From positions 434,001 through 498,000 of the forward strand of contig NZ_FOBH01000001.1 of NCBI RefSeq assembly GCF_900109785.1: a stretch of DNA of 64,000 nucleotides, written 5' to 3'. Position numbers and translations under genes: made by a program. Within the stretch, counting starts at the first letter, position 1; every line of letters starts with the position of its first letter. Below, one piece after another: positions 49,726 through 60,044 of the stretch. Origin of the DNA: Nitrosovibrio tenuis. Lineage in GTDB: Bacteria > Pseudomonadota > Gammaproteobacteria > Burkholderiales > Nitrosomonadaceae. Below the pieces are notes generated by a model, which was not told the DNA's origin, searched no databases, and was given only the letters and a program-made list of their open reading frames with translations.

Positions 49726-50826
49726 ATGCAAACGATTACCGTAATGCTCGATTCCGTACCCGGCGAACGAAGTTACCCGATACACATCGGTGAGGATATT
49801 TTATGCCAGCCTGAGCTTTTTCTTGAGCGCTTGCCTCAGAAACGGGTTGCGATCATTTCCAATACGGTCGTAGCGCCTCTTTATATGGAAAGACTGCGAA
49901 GTGCGCTAGGCCGGCATAATGTCGTGTCCCTGCCGATCATTCTGCCCGACGGTGAGGAACACAAGAACTTGCAAACGCTGAACCTGATTTATGATGCTCT
50001 TCTGGCTCATCGCTGTGAACGCGGTACTTCCATCATCGCCCTGGGTGGCGGGGTCGTCGGTGACCTGACGGGATTTGCCGCCGCGACCTATCTGCGGGGT
50101 GTGCCTTTCTTTCAGGTCCCTACCACACTGCTGGCGCAGGTTGATTCCTCGGTGGGTGGTAAAACCGGAATCAATCATCCGTTGGGCAAGAACATGATAG
50201 GGGCTTTCTATCAACCCCGGGCAGTCATCGTTGATACCGTAACGCTCGATACGTTGCCTGACAGGGAGTTGCGCGCAGGCATTGCCGAAATCATTAAATA
50301 CGGTCTTATTCGGGATCCTGCTTTCCTCGAGTGGCTGGAGAAAAATATTGCAGGGCTTGTGGCTCGGGACGCGGAAATAATGGTCGAGGCGATACGGCGC
50401 AGTTGCGTCAACAAGGCTGAAGTCGTGGAAGCTGATGAGCGTGAGAGCGGCGGCCGGGCATTACTCAATCTGGGCCATACCTTTGGTCACGCGATTGAGA
50501 ACGGGATGGGCTACGGTGTATGGCTTCACGGTGAAGCGGTAGCGGCCGGCACGATACTGGCAGCGGAACTGTCGCAAAGGATGCACCTGATCAATTCGAT
50601 TGATGTTGAGCGGATCCGGAATCTTTATGCACAAGCAGGACTGCCCTGCGTAGCGCCCAATCTAGGCACAGCAGAGTATGTGCGCCTGATGGGACTGGAC
50701 AAGAAGGTCGAGGGTGGAAAGATACGTTTTGTCCTGCTCGAACGCATGGGAAAGGCAGTGGTCCGGTCCGATGTGCCTTCGAATATGCTCGCTGCGACGC
50801 TAGCGGAATGTACCGGCAATGCATGA
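49726..50826 (+). CDS. aroB: 3-dehydroquinate synthase
   Basis: AroB (366 residues) makes 3-dehydroquinate from DAHP in the shikimate pathway with NAD and a divalent metal. Conserved: [45 protein letters not shown], the metal ligand region EIIKYGLI and GHTFGHAIE, and HGEAVAAG. The ATG at 49726 has no strong ribosome binding site. The usual aroK partner is not upstream. The 3' end overlaps dgt by eight bases. Confidence 0.95.
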   Translation: MQTITVMLDSVPGERSYPIHIGEDILCQPELFLERLPQKRVAIISNTVVAPLYMERLRSALGRHNVVSLPIILPDGEEHKNLQTLNLIYDALLAHRCERGTSIIALGGGVVGDLTGFAAATYLRGVPFFQVPTTLLAQVDSSVGGKTGINHPLGKNMIGAFYQPRAVIVDTVTLDTLPDRELRAGIAEIIKYGLIRDPAFLEWLEKNIAGLVARDAEIMVEAIRRSCVNKAEVVEADERESGGRALLNLGHTFGHAIENGMGYGVWLHGEAVAAGTILAAELSQRMHLINSIDVERIRNLYAQAGLPCVAPNLGTAEYVRLMGLDKKVEGGKIRFVLLERMGKAVVRSDVPSNMLAATLAECTGNA

Positions 50827-51949
50827 GCTGGCGCCCTACGCGGTAACGCTTGAAAATTCTCGCGGGCGTCGCTTCATGGAGGAGTCGTCCCCTGGACGCA
50901 CCGCATTCCAGCGCGATCGCGACCGGATCATTCACTCCACGGGATTTCGCCGGCTCGAGTATAAAACCCAGGTTTTTGTCAATCACGAAGGCGACCTATT
51001 CCGCACGCGCTTGACGCATAGTTTAGAAGTGGCGCAACTCGGACGCTCAGTCGCCCGCAATTTACGCCTGAATGAAGATCTGGTCGAAGCCATTGCCCTG
51101 GCCCATGATCTGGGTCATACACCATTTGGTCACGCGGGTCAGGATGCTCTAAATGATTGCATGAGAGAATATGGAGGGTTCGAGCATAATCTTCAGTCTC
51201 TTCGGGTTGTGGATGTATTGGAGGAGCATTACGGCGCATTTGATGGGTTGAATCTTTGCTTTGAAACCCGTGAAGGCATACTCAAACATTGCGCCAGAAA
51301 AAATGCACAAAAACTGGGAGATGTCGGTGAGCGGTTCCTTATCAATCAGCGCCCTTCGCTGGAGGCGCAACTGGCAAATCTGACCGACGAAATAGCGTAT
51401 AACAATCATGATGTGGACGACGGCTTGCGCTCCGGCCTTATTTCACAGGAGCAGCTTGAGAATATCGCGATATTTGGCCGACACCTGGCCTTGGCTAAAA
51501 AACACTATCCGGGCATTTCCGGGCGAAGATTGATTCGCGAAACCGTGCGGCGCATGATCAACACGCTGGTAAGAGATCTAACCAGGCAAAGCGCGGCCAA
51601 TATAGCCAATGCATGTCTGGATGGCTTGCCGGCGGTACGCGCAGCGCCCTGCCTGATCGACTTCAGTGCCGCGGTACGCCAGGAACAGCAGGAACTGAAA
51701 AAATTCCTGCACGACCATCTTTACCGGCACTATAAGGTGGTTCGCATGAGTGCCAAGGCGCGCCATACCATCCAAATGCTGTTCAATGCTTTCCATTCCG
51801 ACATCCGGCTTCTCCCACCTGAATACCAAACGAAATATCATGAGGATAAGCATCAGGCGATCGCTGACTATATTGCCGGCATGACTGATCGTTATGCCAT
51901 CCGCGAGTACCAGCGTCTGTTCGCTATCGATGAGATCAAGACATACTGA
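50819..51949 (+). CDS. dgt: Deoxyguanosinetriphosphate triphosphohydrolase-like protein
   Basis: A 376-residue HD-superfamily protein of the dGTPase-like type. The N-terminal [26 protein letters not shown] and the metal site [28 protein letters not shown] (His-Asp) and [13 protein letters not shown]-like [15 protein letters not shown] are present. It hydrolyses dNTPs to nucleosides and triphosphate; substrate range is not known from sequence. Overlap with aroB indicates co-transcription, an arrangement common in Betaproteobacteria. Confidence 0.93.
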   Translation: MHELAPYAVTLENSRGRRFMEESSPGRTAFQRDRDRIIHSTGFRRLEYKTQVFVNHEGDLFRTRLTHSLEVAQLGRSVARNLRLNEDLVEAIALAHDLGHTPFGHAGQDALNDCMREYGGFEHNLQSLRVVDVLEEHYGAFDGLNLCFETREGILKHCARKNAQKLGDVGERFLINQRPSLEAQLANLTDEIAYNNHDVDDGLRSGLISQEQLENIAIFGRHLALAKKHYPGISGRRLIRETVRRMINTLVRDLTRQSAANIANACLDGLPAVRAAPCLIDFSAAVRQEQQELKKFLHDHLYRHYKVVRMSAKARHTIQMLFNAFHSDIRLLPPEYQTKYHEDKHQAIADYIAGMTDRYAIREYQRLFAIDEIKTY

Positions 51950-52193
51950 ATAAGTCACCGCTTGCCGAATTTATGGGCAATACGGATATGTAGTCGGTAT
52001 CATTACTACCTAAGGACCTCAGGAACAAGGGCATATACCGCAAGACCAATCACTGGTAATATCACCGGTTTGAGTGCAATGGTGGAGCGGGGCAGCAGAT
52101 TCGGCGGATCTTATGCATCCATACTTGCCGCCGAGGCAGAAACTTGTCTCCGTCATATTGCCTTGCTGGATTCAGCGATTGATTTGAATACAA

Positions 52194-53261
52194 ATGACAA
52201 GACCAATGAACGATACGCTGCTGCGAGCCCTGCTTCGGCAGCCAACTGAATATACCCCCGTATGGCTGATGCGCCAGGCTGGGCGCTATCTGCCAGAGTA
52301 CAATCAGACACGCGCCCGCGCCGGAAACTTTCTTGCACTTTGCAAGAACCCGGATTTTGCCACCGAAGTCACAATGCAGCCTTTGGCGAGATTTCCCCTG
52401 GACGCTGCGATATTGTTCTCAGATATTCTGACTGTTCCTGATGCAATGGGTCTGGGACTTTATTTCGCCGAGGGTGAAGGGCCCAAGTTCGAACGACCGT
52501 TGCGCGAAGAGTGGGAAATTCGCGCGCTCACCATACCGGATCCCGCGGTGCATCTGCGTTACGTTATGGATGCGGTTTCACAGATCCGCAAAGCCCTGGA
52601 TAACAGCGTGCCGCTGATCGGTTTTTCCGGCAGTCCCTTCACGCTTGCCTGCTATATGGTGGAAGGGTGCGGGGGTACTGATTTTCGTCAGATCAAGACC
52701 ATGTTGTATCAGCGCCCGGATTTGCTGCATCACATACTCAATATCAATGCTCAGGCCGTGACCGCTTATCTTAATGCACAGATAGAATCCGGTGCTCAGG
52801 CGGTCATGATTTTCGATACCTGGGGCGGGGCATTGTCGCATGCCGCTTACCAGGAGTTTTCCCTTCGCTATATCAGCCAGATATTGGCCGGACTGAAACG
52901 TGAATATGGCGGCGCGCGCATTCCGAACATTGTTTTTACCAAGGGAGGAGGACTGTGGTTGGAGCGCATCGCGGACTCCGGTTGTGATGCGGTAGGACTT
53001 GACTGGACAGTGGATATTGCTGAAGCGCGCCGGCGGGTCGGCCATAAGGTGGCCCTCCAAGGAAACCTCGATCCGGCTGTGCTGTTTTCAATGCCTGAAG
53101 TCATTGCTGCTGAAGTAGAGAAAATCCTTGCTGCGTACGGGAACAGCTATGGACATATATTTAATCTCGGCCATGGGATCTCCCAGTTTACGCCCCCGGA
53201 AAATGCTCTGGCACTGGTTGAAGCGGTTCACAGTATCAGTCGAAAATATCGTCCACACTAA
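52194..53261 (+). CDS. hemE: Uroporphyrinogen decarboxylase
   Basis: HemE (355 residues) decarboxylates uroporphyrinogen III to coproporphyrinogen III in heme synthesis. The signatures [15 protein letters not shown] and [16 protein letters not shown] are present, as is [13 protein letters not shown] near the C-terminus and the closing [15 protein letters not shown]. Starts at 52194 or 52206 are both possible, neither with a good ribosome binding site. It follows dgt after about 245 bases that hold no visible gene. Confidence 0.95.
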   Translation: MTRPMNDTLLRALLRQPTEYTPVWLMRQAGRYLPEYNQTRARAGNFLALCKNPDFATEVTMQPLARFPLDAAILFSDILTVPDAMGLGLYFAEGEGPKFERPLREEWEIRALTIPDPAVHLRYVMDAVSQIRKALDNSVPLIGFSGSPFTLACYMVEGCGGTDFRQIKTMLYQRPDLLHHILNINAQAVTAYLNAQIESGAQAVMIFDTWGGALSHAAYQEFSLRYISQILAGLKREYGGARIPNIVFTKGGGLWLERIADSGCDAVGLDWTVDIAEARRRVGHKVALQGNLDPAVLFSMPEVIAAEVEKILAAYGNSYGHIFNLGHGISQFTPPENALALVEAVHSISRKYRPH

Positions 53262-53592
53262 GGAGCGTCTGAACACGTATTATCGGAAGCGCTCAATTCG
53301 CTAAGTTACCGGCGGAACTGTTAAAATCTGAAGAACTTGTCTGAGGCTTTTAATTTTATACACAAAGGGCGATTAATCAGGCACATATTAATCGGAATGT
53401 ACTGGATTCCCGTAGTACTTCAGTTTGGACGCAGTCTAGGGAGACGTATAGGGAGATTCGTGAGACGGATGTGATTATTTCACGCCTGATCGAGCAATCA
53501 TCCTGTGGAACAAAGAAAAGCAAGGCAGGTCAAATTCGTTAGGACATTTGGTTAACCCATTGTTAATTTGTAATTTTCAATAGGATCATCTC
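53262..53592. other. Intergenic region between hemE and the two-component system
   Basis: About 331 bases without a gene. GATTAAT (53371-53377) and ATTAATC (53387-53393) form a 7-bp inverted repeat; GTTAAC and GTTAAT direct repeats lie at 53551-53567. AGGA at 53582-53585 is the ribosome binding site of the next gene. Confidence 0.5.
53551..53567 (+). promoter_or_regulatory. Candidate QseB/PmrA-type response-regulator box
   Basis: GTTAAC-N5-GTTAAT repeats with an 11-base period, as in the TTAA-type direct repeats bound by PmrA/QseB regulators. It is 26 bases before the start of the OmpR-family regulator, suggesting autoregulation. Confidence 0.45.
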
Positions 53593-54276
53593 GTGCATAT
53601 CCTTATTATTGAAGACGATCCCGCGATTGCCACAAACCTTTACGATTTTCTTGAGGCCCGTGGCCATAGCGTTGACGCGGCCGCGGATGGTATTACCGGC
53701 CTCCATCTCGCGGTGACGCAGCGATTTGACGGTATTCTGCTCGATCTGAGTCTGCCTGCCATGGACGGCATCACGTTGTGCCGCAAACTCCGCCAGGACG
53801 CCAATCTCGATACACCGGTACTCATGCTGACGGCGCGTGATACGCTGGAGGACAAGCTGAAAGGGTTCGATTGCGGCGCCGATGATTATCTGGTTAAGCC
53901 ATTTGCATTGAAAGAAGTCGAGGCCCGCCTGGTGGCGATGCACAAACGGCACGGAGGCAAAGTCACCAGCCGCATGCTGGAAACCGGCGATTTGACGTTC
54001 GATCCTAAAACCCTGTCGATACAATTTGCCGGGCAGGGTGTGAAGCTGCCGCCCAAATGCATCCGTCTGCTCGCTCTCATGATGGGCGAGCCCGGCCGCG
54101 TATTCAGCCGAAGAGAACTTGAATCGGAAGTCTGGGGAGATGCGCAGGGGACCAGTGACACATTGCGCAGTCATATGCACGAATTGCGCCGTGCGTTGAG
54201 CCGGGCCGGTGGCTATGATCCGATTGAGACAGTTCATGGGCTCGGTTACCGTCTGATCTCTCGTGCCCGGGCTTAA
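53593..54276 (+). CDS. OmpR-family response regulator
   Basis: A 227-residue regulator with GTG start (AGGA seven bases upstream). The receiver domain (1-120) has the acidic pair IIEDD, phosphoacceptor Asp in DGILLDLSLPAMDG, the Thr in MLTARD and the Lys in YLVKPF. The winged helix (about 130-225) ends IETVHGLGYRL, as in QseB/PmrA/TctD-like proteins. It overlaps the kinase gene by 14 bases. Targets are unknown; the carbonic anhydrase gene directly follows the kinase. Confidence 0.9.
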   Translation: MHILIIEDDPAIATNLYDFLEARGHSVDAAADGITGLHLAVTQRFDGILLDLSLPAMDGITLCRKLRQDANLDTPVLMLTARDTLEDKLKGFDCGADDYLVKPFALKEVEARLVAMHKRHGGKVTSRMLETGDLTFDPKTLSIQFAGQGVKLPPKCIRLLALMMGEPGRVFSRRELESEVWGDAQGTSDTLRSHMHELRRALSRAGGYDPIETVHGLGYRLISRARA

Positions 54277-55573
54277 GCGTGGCCTTCGCCTTCGTGTTGC
54301 GCTGGCGTTCGCAATCTTCTGCATAGTCGTAGTCGGCACTCTTGGTATCAGCCTGTATATCGCTTCAGACGACATCGAAGAGGCGCATATCGAGCAGATC
54401 ATGGAAACCGAGATGGACTATATGCTCCAGCGCTATCACGAGAGTCGCAATTTTGTACCGCAGGTGGGTTTTCACCTCGAAAAATACATCATCCGTGACC
54501 CTTCCGAAGAGTCCCGGCTGCCGTCCTATCTGCAGGGTCTCAACTACAGGCGTCACAGGGTATTTAAAGGTCCCGAGGAGATCAGGGTCGCGGTCAGACA
54601 CATTGATGGCGTCAAATTTATCGTTGCCTATGAAATCGGGCTCCACGATCAGCGCCAGCAGGAACTCAGACTTCTTATCGTTTTATCGCTCCTCTCGGTG
54701 GTCGGCGTCGCGCTTGTGGTGGGATACCTGCTTGCGGGTGTGCTAGTCAAACAGGTTACCGATCTTGCCGAGCGTGTAAGACATCTTGCACCGGGCGACG
54801 GGCAAGGCGCAACGATGATACAGCCCGGGCAGGACGAGGAAGTGGCGCAGCTTGCGCACGCGTTGGATGACTACCAGAATCGCATTACGCGCATGCTGCG
54901 GCGCGAACAGGAGTTTACTGCTAATGTCAGCCATGAACTTCGGACACCTATTACCACCATACTGACGAGTTGTGAGCTTCTGGTTACGGAGCGCAATCTT
55001 TCGGAGAGGGCGCGCGTTCGTGTCGGTATGATCGAAGCCGCCGCAACCCGCATGGGTGAGCAGCTACAGGCTTTGCTTTTTCTTGCCCGCGAGCAGTCAT
55101 TGGGTATCATGGAACCGGTTGCCCTCGCGGAATGTGTCTATGACGCAGTGGAACCCGTATGTTCGGAGATTTACCGCAAGCGTTTGAATTTCGAAGTTGC
55201 GATAGAGCCGAAAGCCGTCCTCACGCTGAACCGCCAGGCGCTGCATACGGCGCTTGTGAATCTGCTTCGCAATGCGGTGCAATATACCGAACGTGGTTTC
55301 ATCCGTGTAAATTTCAGCCAGAGCCGTCTCTCGATCTCGGATTCCGGCATAGGCATCGAACCGTTTTACATGCCCCTCCTGTACGAGCGCTTCTTCCGCG
55401 GTTCGACGCAAGGCGAGGGCCTGGGCATCGGACTCGCTATAGTCAAGCGTATATGCGATCACTACGGCTGGATCATTGATGTCGAGAGCACGCCAGGAAA
55501 AGGCGCCACATTCCATATTACATTTCCCGCTTCTCAGGCTGTAGCCTTAACTAATTCTTCACAATTTTTATGA
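54263..55573 (+). CDS. Sensor histidine kinase
   Basis: A 436-residue inner-membrane kinase with GTG start overlapping the regulator gene. Order: first helix (about 8-30), a periplasmic domain of about 100 residues, second helix (about 133-157), HAMP (about 158-215), HisKA with H in FTANVSHELRTPITTI, and an ATPase domain with N-box LLRNAVQYT, DSGIGIE and GLGIGLAIVKRIC. The sensor domain is short and not recognised, so the signal is unknown. Confidence 0.9.
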   Translation: MPGLKRGLRLRVALAFAIFCIVVVGTLGISLYIASDDIEEAHIEQIMETEMDYMLQRYHESRNFVPQVGFHLEKYIIRDPSEESRLPSYLQGLNYRRHRVFKGPEEIRVAVRHIDGVKFIVAYEIGLHDQRQQELRLLIVLSLLSVVGVALVVGYLLAGVLVKQVTDLAERVRHLAPGDGQGATMIQPGQDEEVAQLAHALDDYQNRITRMLRREQEFTANVSHELRTPITTILTSCELLVTERNLSERARVRVGMIEAAATRMGEQLQALLFLAREQSLGIMEPVALAECVYDAVEPVCSEIYRKRLNFEVAIEPKAVLTLNRQALHTALVNLLRNAVQYTERGFIRVNFSQSRLSISDSGIGIEPFYMPLLYERFFRGSTQGEGLGIGLAIVKRICDHYGWIIDVESTPGKGATFHITFPASQAVALTNSSQFL

Positions 55574-55621
55574 TAGTATTTCCTGGTTTCAATTTCCCTT
55601 GCAAATGACCGGAGCCGACAA

Positions 55622-56743
55622 ATGTATACTAATGTTACCCGCTTACCCATAGAGAAGCGCATAGACTGGCTATTCCATCTTGCCGACCGCCACGGTACGA
55701 CATTTCGCGGACCGGAAGCATGGCTGGCGCGCGAGCGGTATCTTGCGCAGCATCCAACCGCTATTGCCGTGTTGAAGTGTATGGACGGTCGCATCAATCT
55801 CCCCGTGATGACGAATACTCCGCCTGGCATTCTCATGCCGTTCCGCAACCTTGGCGGCGCATTCGATCTTGGTTGGCCGTATCTGGGCGAGGTGCTCTCT
55901 CATCATGTGCAGGGTTGGGTAAGGGCCGGGAGGCGGGTACTGTTTCTGGTTACCTATCACTTTTCCAAAGGTGATCCGCACCGTGGATGCGCCGGATTCA
56001 ATTACGACACGCAGGCGGCCTATGCCCATACCCAGGTCATCCGGCGCCAGATGCAGCAAATCTTCGGCGCGGAGCACGCAACCATATATCCTCTTATTTG
56101 CGGGATCGAGACTGACGAGGATACGATAATCGTTCATGGTTCCAATGGGGAGAAGCTCGATATGTCGCTGGTCACGCCGGATGAGAAAGCGACGCTGGAG
56201 CCCCGTCTTGCCGCCCTGCTGCCCGACATGCCGGCCCAGATGCGCGCCGATCTGTTGCCCCTGCTGCTGGGCAATCTCGATACCATCGCTCGCGTGCGCG
56301 AGCAGGCCGCACGTAATGAGCGGCTTCTGGACATTGAGCATCGCGAATGGATGATCTGCGTCGGCCGCGGCTTTGACTTCCTGCACACGCCTAACCTGGC
56401 TTTGATTATCGGTCCGTACAGCCCGAATCTCGACGTGCCCATTGGCAAGGCTGCCGGTATCATCCAAGGCAACATGCGCAGCGGTCGCATCCCCGATGAC
56501 GGGTTCCTGCTTCTGGCCTCGGTTCCTTACATGGAGATTGGTATGGACAAGGCGCGTGCCGAGCTGAAATCGCTTTTCCTGGCGCGCTTTGCCGCGGAGG
56601 TGGTGCGCCGCGAACATCCGGACCTTGCCGAGAAAATGTTTATCCGTACTGCCGTACTCGACTGGCAATCGCGGACACTGGAAACAATAACCGAAAATCT
56701 GCCGAATACGGATCGCAGTGAGATGACTGCCGCCTCATTCTGA
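55622..56743 (+). CDS. CsoSCA-like beta-type carbonic anhydrase
   Basis: A 373-residue protein resembling the catalytic part of the carboxysome shell carbonic anhydrase CsoSCA. The zinc site is complete: C53 with the D55-R57 dyad (LKCMDGRIN), H113 in YHFSKGD and C123 in HRGCAGF, in the same order and close to the same spacing as Cys173/Asp175/Arg177/His242/Cys253 of CsoSCA (recalled). PLICGIETDEDTIIVHG matches a further family block. It is shorter than CsoSCA (about 515) and lacks the N-terminal domain. No shell or CsoS2 genes are visible. It would interconvert CO2 and bicarbonate, presumably in the cytosol, as there is no signal peptide. It is convergent to the DAB operon. Confidence 0.75.
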   Translation: MYTNVTRLPIEKRIDWLFHLADRHGTTFRGPEAWLARERYLAQHPTAIAVLKCMDGRINLPVMTNTPPGILMPFRNLGGAFDLGWPYLGEVLSHHVQGWVRAGRRVLFLVTYHFSKGDPHRGCAGFNYDTQAAYAHTQVIRRQMQQIFGAEHATIYPLICGIETDEDTIIVHGSNGEKLDMSLVTPDEKATLEPRLAALLPDMPAQMRADLLPLLLGNLDTIARVREQAARNERLLDIEHREWMICVGRGFDFLHTPNLALIIGPYSPNLDVPIGKAAGIIQGNMRSGRIPDDGFLLLASVPYMEIGMDKARAELKSLFLARFAAEVVRREHPDLAEKMFIRTAVLDWQSRTLETITENLPNTDRSEMTAASF

Positions 56744-56782
56744 TACCCCCTCGCTGCCACTGCAATATGAATCGCCTCAAGG

Positions 56783-56817
56783 AGGAGTGATGGGAGAACG
56801 GATCTTCCGTCACTCCT
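56783..56817. terminator. Stem-loop between carbonic anhydrase gene and DAB operon ends
   Basis: AGGAGTGA (56783-56790) pairs with TCACTCCT (56810-56817); loop of 19 bases with partial further pairing. It lies between convergent genes but has no T-run, so the terminator role is tentative. Confidence 0.35.
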
Positions 56818-56964
56818 GGGGCGGACCGGGATTTAACTACCCGCGGGTCCCAATTTCCGGCGGGGCTCCCCAAGGGCGAATATATCACGGGCTATCCGGG
56901 CATATGTTTACGGCTCAGTTATAACCGCATAGGGTGGATCGGTGGGGCGCTCTTTGGCCCAAGT

Positions 56965-58464
56965 CTAATTGGTAAGTCGGCCTAACCATGACTCGGCGGC
57001 CAATCTATTGATATCCATTACCAAGTCGGGGAAGAAGCCAAAAAACAAAACCAGCAAAGCGGGTACACATAACAGTCCGAATTCGCGAGAGCGAAGATCC
57101 TGTACCTGATGTACGCTGACATGAACAATGGGCCCAAAAAATGCACGCCGGACAAACGACAACATATACGCTGCACCGAGGATAGCGCCCAACAACGCAG
57201 CGACACCCAGACCCGGGTGGGCGGTTAGCGCGCCAACGATCAACAAGAATTCTGCCGGAAAGCCGCTGGTTCCCGGTACGCCGATACTCGCCACGGCAAA
57301 CAAAAAGAAAAAACTGGTCAGGCGGGGCATTACTTTCGCCAAACCGCCCAGGTGAATGAGTTCGGTACTGCCGAGGCGGTGTTGAATAAAACCTGCGATC
57401 AAGATCAGGCAGCTTGCAATCAGGGTGAAATTGAGTAATTGAAAAATTGCGCCCTGAATCCCTTGCATATTGAGCGTAGCGATGCCCACTATCACCAAGC
57501 CGACATGACTGATACTCGCGTAGGCCAATAGACGACGCAAGTTGGTCTGCTGCAGGGCGATCATTGCCGCATAGGTAAACGTAATAGCCCCCAGGATACC
57601 CAGCACCCAGGCATATTCCACCGAAGCGTGTGGCGTGAGCGGCATGGCGAAACGCAACATGCCGTAGGCACCTAATTTCAGACCAACCAATAATGCCGTC
57701 AGTTGCGTCGGCGCTTCCACAGCGGTGGTAGGCAACCACGTATGAAACGGCACTAGCGGAGCCTTAACCGCAAATCCGGTGAGCAATAGAATGAAAATAA
57801 CGCGTTGCAAATCGTCCGACATGTACGTATCTAACAGGACGGGAAAGCTGAAAGATAAATTCAGTGGAATGCTGCCACCAGTTTGCATGGCGTGATTGAC
57901 ACCCAGCATGATGAACGCAAATAATAGCGGAACCCCGCTGAACACCATATACAGCATATATTTCATCGCCGCCCCCCTCCGCTCGGGACCACCGCCCCAC
58001 AAACCGATCAGAAAGAAAATGGGCGGCAATATCAATTCCCAGAACAGAAAGAACAACATCATATCCAGCGCCACCAATACACCCATGGTGGCGCCTTCCA
58101 TCACCAGTAGCAAGGCAAAGTGGAAACGAGTCAGGTGCTGCACGGAATTCCATGAAGCAATGAGGGCGACCAAGGTCAACAGTGCCGACATCGGCAAAAA
58201 CAATACGGAAATACCATCAACGCCGATTAGAAACTGAATATTCAGACTCGGGATCCAGGCGTGCTGCTCCACGAGCTGGAAGCGGTGACCCTGTGCGGCG
58301 TCGAACCACTGAACCACTATCAGGGTTGCGATCAGTTCAAGACCGGCAACGAATAGCGCTATCTTTTTTGCCATACTGATGTTGCGCGTAAAGCCTGCCG
58401 CAACGCCACCCAATAGAGGCAGCAGTATAATGAGGCTCAATATCGGAAAATTCGCTTCAGTCAT
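56965..58464 (-). CDS. NuoM-like proton-conducting membrane subunit
   Basis: An approximately 499-residue Mrp/complex-I-type antiporter-like subunit with 13-14 helices. I prefer ATG 58464 (GGGA upstream, eight-base overlap with the preceding gene) to 58491. It keeps the charged residues of proton channels: Glu in FLFWELILPPIFF, Lys in FAVKAPLVPFHTWLP, Lys in VGLKLGAYGMLRF and Glu in FPAEFLLIVGAL. As in NuoM it begins with LLPLLGG. No other nuo genes (B-G, I) flank it, and it is the last gene of the dab-like operon, so it probably works with DabA. Confidence 0.85.
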   Translation of the reverse strand: MTEANFPILSLIILLPLLGGVAAGFTRNISMAKKIALFVAGLELIATLIVVQWFDAAQGHRFQLVEQHAWIPSLNIQFLIGVDGISVLFLPMSALLTLVALIASWNSVQHLTRFHFALLLVMEGATMGVLVALDMMLFFLFWELILPPIFFLIGLWGGGPERRGAAMKYMLYMVFSGVPLLFAFIMLGVNHAMQTGGSIPLNLSFSFPVLLDTYMSDDLQRVIFILLLTGFAVKAPLVPFHTWLPTTAVEAPTQLTALLVGLKLGAYGMLRFAMPLTPHASVEYAWVLGILGAITFTYAAMIALQQTNLRRLLAYASISHVGLVIVGIATLNMQGIQGAIFQLLNFTLIASCLILIAGFIQHRLGSTELIHLGGLAKVMPRLTSFFFLFAVASIGVPGTSGFPAEFLLIVGALTAHPGLGVAALLGAILGAAYMLSFVRRAFFGPIVHVSVHQVQDLRSREFGLLCVPALLVLFFGFFPDLVMDINRLAAESWLGRLTN

Positions 58465-60040
58465 GCTGATCCCGCGTGGCTCCGCCATCAATCGATTTTA
58501 CCGGCACTCCATTGAGACGCTTGTCATGTTTATGGTAGTAGGCGCTCATCCCGGTTGGATCTCGCTCTATATAGTTCAGCCAAGGCGCCGTGTTAAAGCC
58601 TGTGCCGATAAGCAGCCAGCAAATCGTGATGGTGATGACGGGTTCCATTTTAATCAGGTAACGCTCGCTTCTTTGCGGTACGATGGCCCGTTTGGAAGTC
58701 GTCATGAATATCCTCTGAAAAGCTAACAGCAGGAAAGCGGCTGCCATGACGTTGCCGACCAGAATAGCGATGGCAATCAGCCAGCCATATTCTTCGATGG
58801 TTCCTTCGATGAGCAGGTGGGCCGCGTCGAACCCCGGCGTTCCGGGCATGGCAATCGTGCTCAGCGCGGCAATAAAGAAAAGCAGCGCTATGGTGACGTT
58901 GGTATCAAAAAGGCCCCCCAGACGGGGAGTAAATGCTGTGTGGGTGCGCTCGTAAATCAGACCGGCGCTGAACAGCATACCCGCTGACGCCAAGCCCCAC
59001 GCCAGCGTCAGAAATATTCCACCGTTCAATCCATGTTCGTTAAAACAGAAAATACCGATAACCAGTATCCCCACATGACTGATGACTGAAAACGCGAGCA
59101 GTCGCCGGATGTTGATCTGCATCAACGCAAGGAGGGCGCCATAAAAAATAGAGATCAGGCCTAGCGTGACTACAAATCCGGCCCAATGTTCTGCGACTTC
59201 AGTCAGTACCGGCAGGATGAAACGCGCGGTTGCATAAACGCCCAGCTTTAAACCCACCAGGAAAATGGTAACGCTGGCCACGGCGCTCTGTTCGGCGAGT
59301 ATCGGCAGCCAGCCGTGAAAAGGAAACAAAGGCATCCGAATGGCAAAGCCGCAAAACAGAAGAATAAAGATCAGTGTTTGGTTCTGTAATAATGTTTTAT
59401 TCTGCTTCAGGGTCAACCAGTCGAAGCTCAGGTCGTGACCCGAATTCATCAATCCAAAGCCAAGCAGCAGGAAGCCTGCCAAGGTCATCAGCAGACCCCA
59501 GCCCCAGTACTGCGCCAAACGGGTAATCATCCATCGTTTTCTTTGGCCGGTACCGCCATGGACTGTCAAAAGAATCACCGGAAGCAATTCCAGCAGGCTC
59601 CAGAACCAGAACTGGATGACGTTCAATGCGGTAAAAGCGCCCATCATGATGGCCTCATAGCCAAGCAGGCAGGCAATGAATTTCCAGTCAAACGTACGCC
59701 CGGTAATGGTTTTATAGATCAGAACCAGCAACGCTAAAATTGCGGTGAGTGGAATGAAGAGAACATTCAGACCATCAATACCGGCGCTGTAGTAAGTGAA
59801 ACCAAAAAAACGCTCCTGCTCAGCCAGTTGAATTCCGGCCGTTTCAGGGTCAAATACGGATAACAGGTAAAAGCTTAAAAATAAATTGAGCAACGTTCCT
59901 GCAAAGCCGAAGCCCATGGCGATGCCTGTGGACGAACGCGTTAACAGGATGGCGGTCATGGCCGCCAAGGGAACAAGAACCAACGTCGTCAGTAGGGGAA
60001 ACGCTATCGATTCCGACCAAAACATGACGTTGGTGACCAT
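58457..60040 (-). CDS. Divergent NuoM/NuoL-like membrane subunit
   Basis: About 527 residues and about 14 helices, of the same proton-pumping superfamily. The helix 5 Glu is present (SLLELLPVILL), but the Lys of the NuoM KMPxxPxHGWLP motif is Arg (AIRMPLFPFHGWLP), and the C-terminal Glu region is altered (GFDAAHLLIEG). The Lys in VGLKLGVYATARF is retained. The start is uncertain: ATG 60040, or TTG 60055 overlapping the previous gene. It sits between the NuoL-like and NuoM-like genes of the operon. Confidence 0.8.
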   Translation of the reverse strand: MVTNVMFWSESIAFPLLTTLVLVPLAAMTAILLTRSSTGIAMGFGFAGTLLNLFLSFYLLSVFDPETAGIQLAEQERFFGFTYYSAGIDGLNVLFIPLTAILALLVLIYKTITGRTFDWKFIACLLGYEAIMMGAFTALNVIQFWFWSLLELLPVILLTVHGGTGQRKRWMITRLAQYWGWGLLMTLAGFLLLGFGLMNSGHDLSFDWLTLKQNKTLLQNQTLIFILLFCGFAIRMPLFPFHGWLPILAEQSAVASVTIFLVGLKLGVYATARFILPVLTEVAEHWAGFVVTLGLISIFYGALLALMQINIRRLLAFSVISHVGILVIGIFCFNEHGLNGGIFLTLAWGLASAGMLFSAGLIYERTHTAFTPRLGGLFDTNVTIALLFFIAALSTIAMPGTPGFDAAHLLIEGTIEEYGWLIAIAILVGNVMAAAFLLLAFQRIFMTTSKRAIVPQRSERYLIKMEPVITITICWLLIGTGFNTAPWLNYIERDPTGMSAYYHKHDKRLNGVPVKSIDGGATRDQHD

Positions 60041-60044
60041 GGTC

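Noticed and set aside
55670-56668. 332-codon minus-strand frame
   Set aside because: Antisense to the carbonic anhydrase gene, which has a full zinc site.
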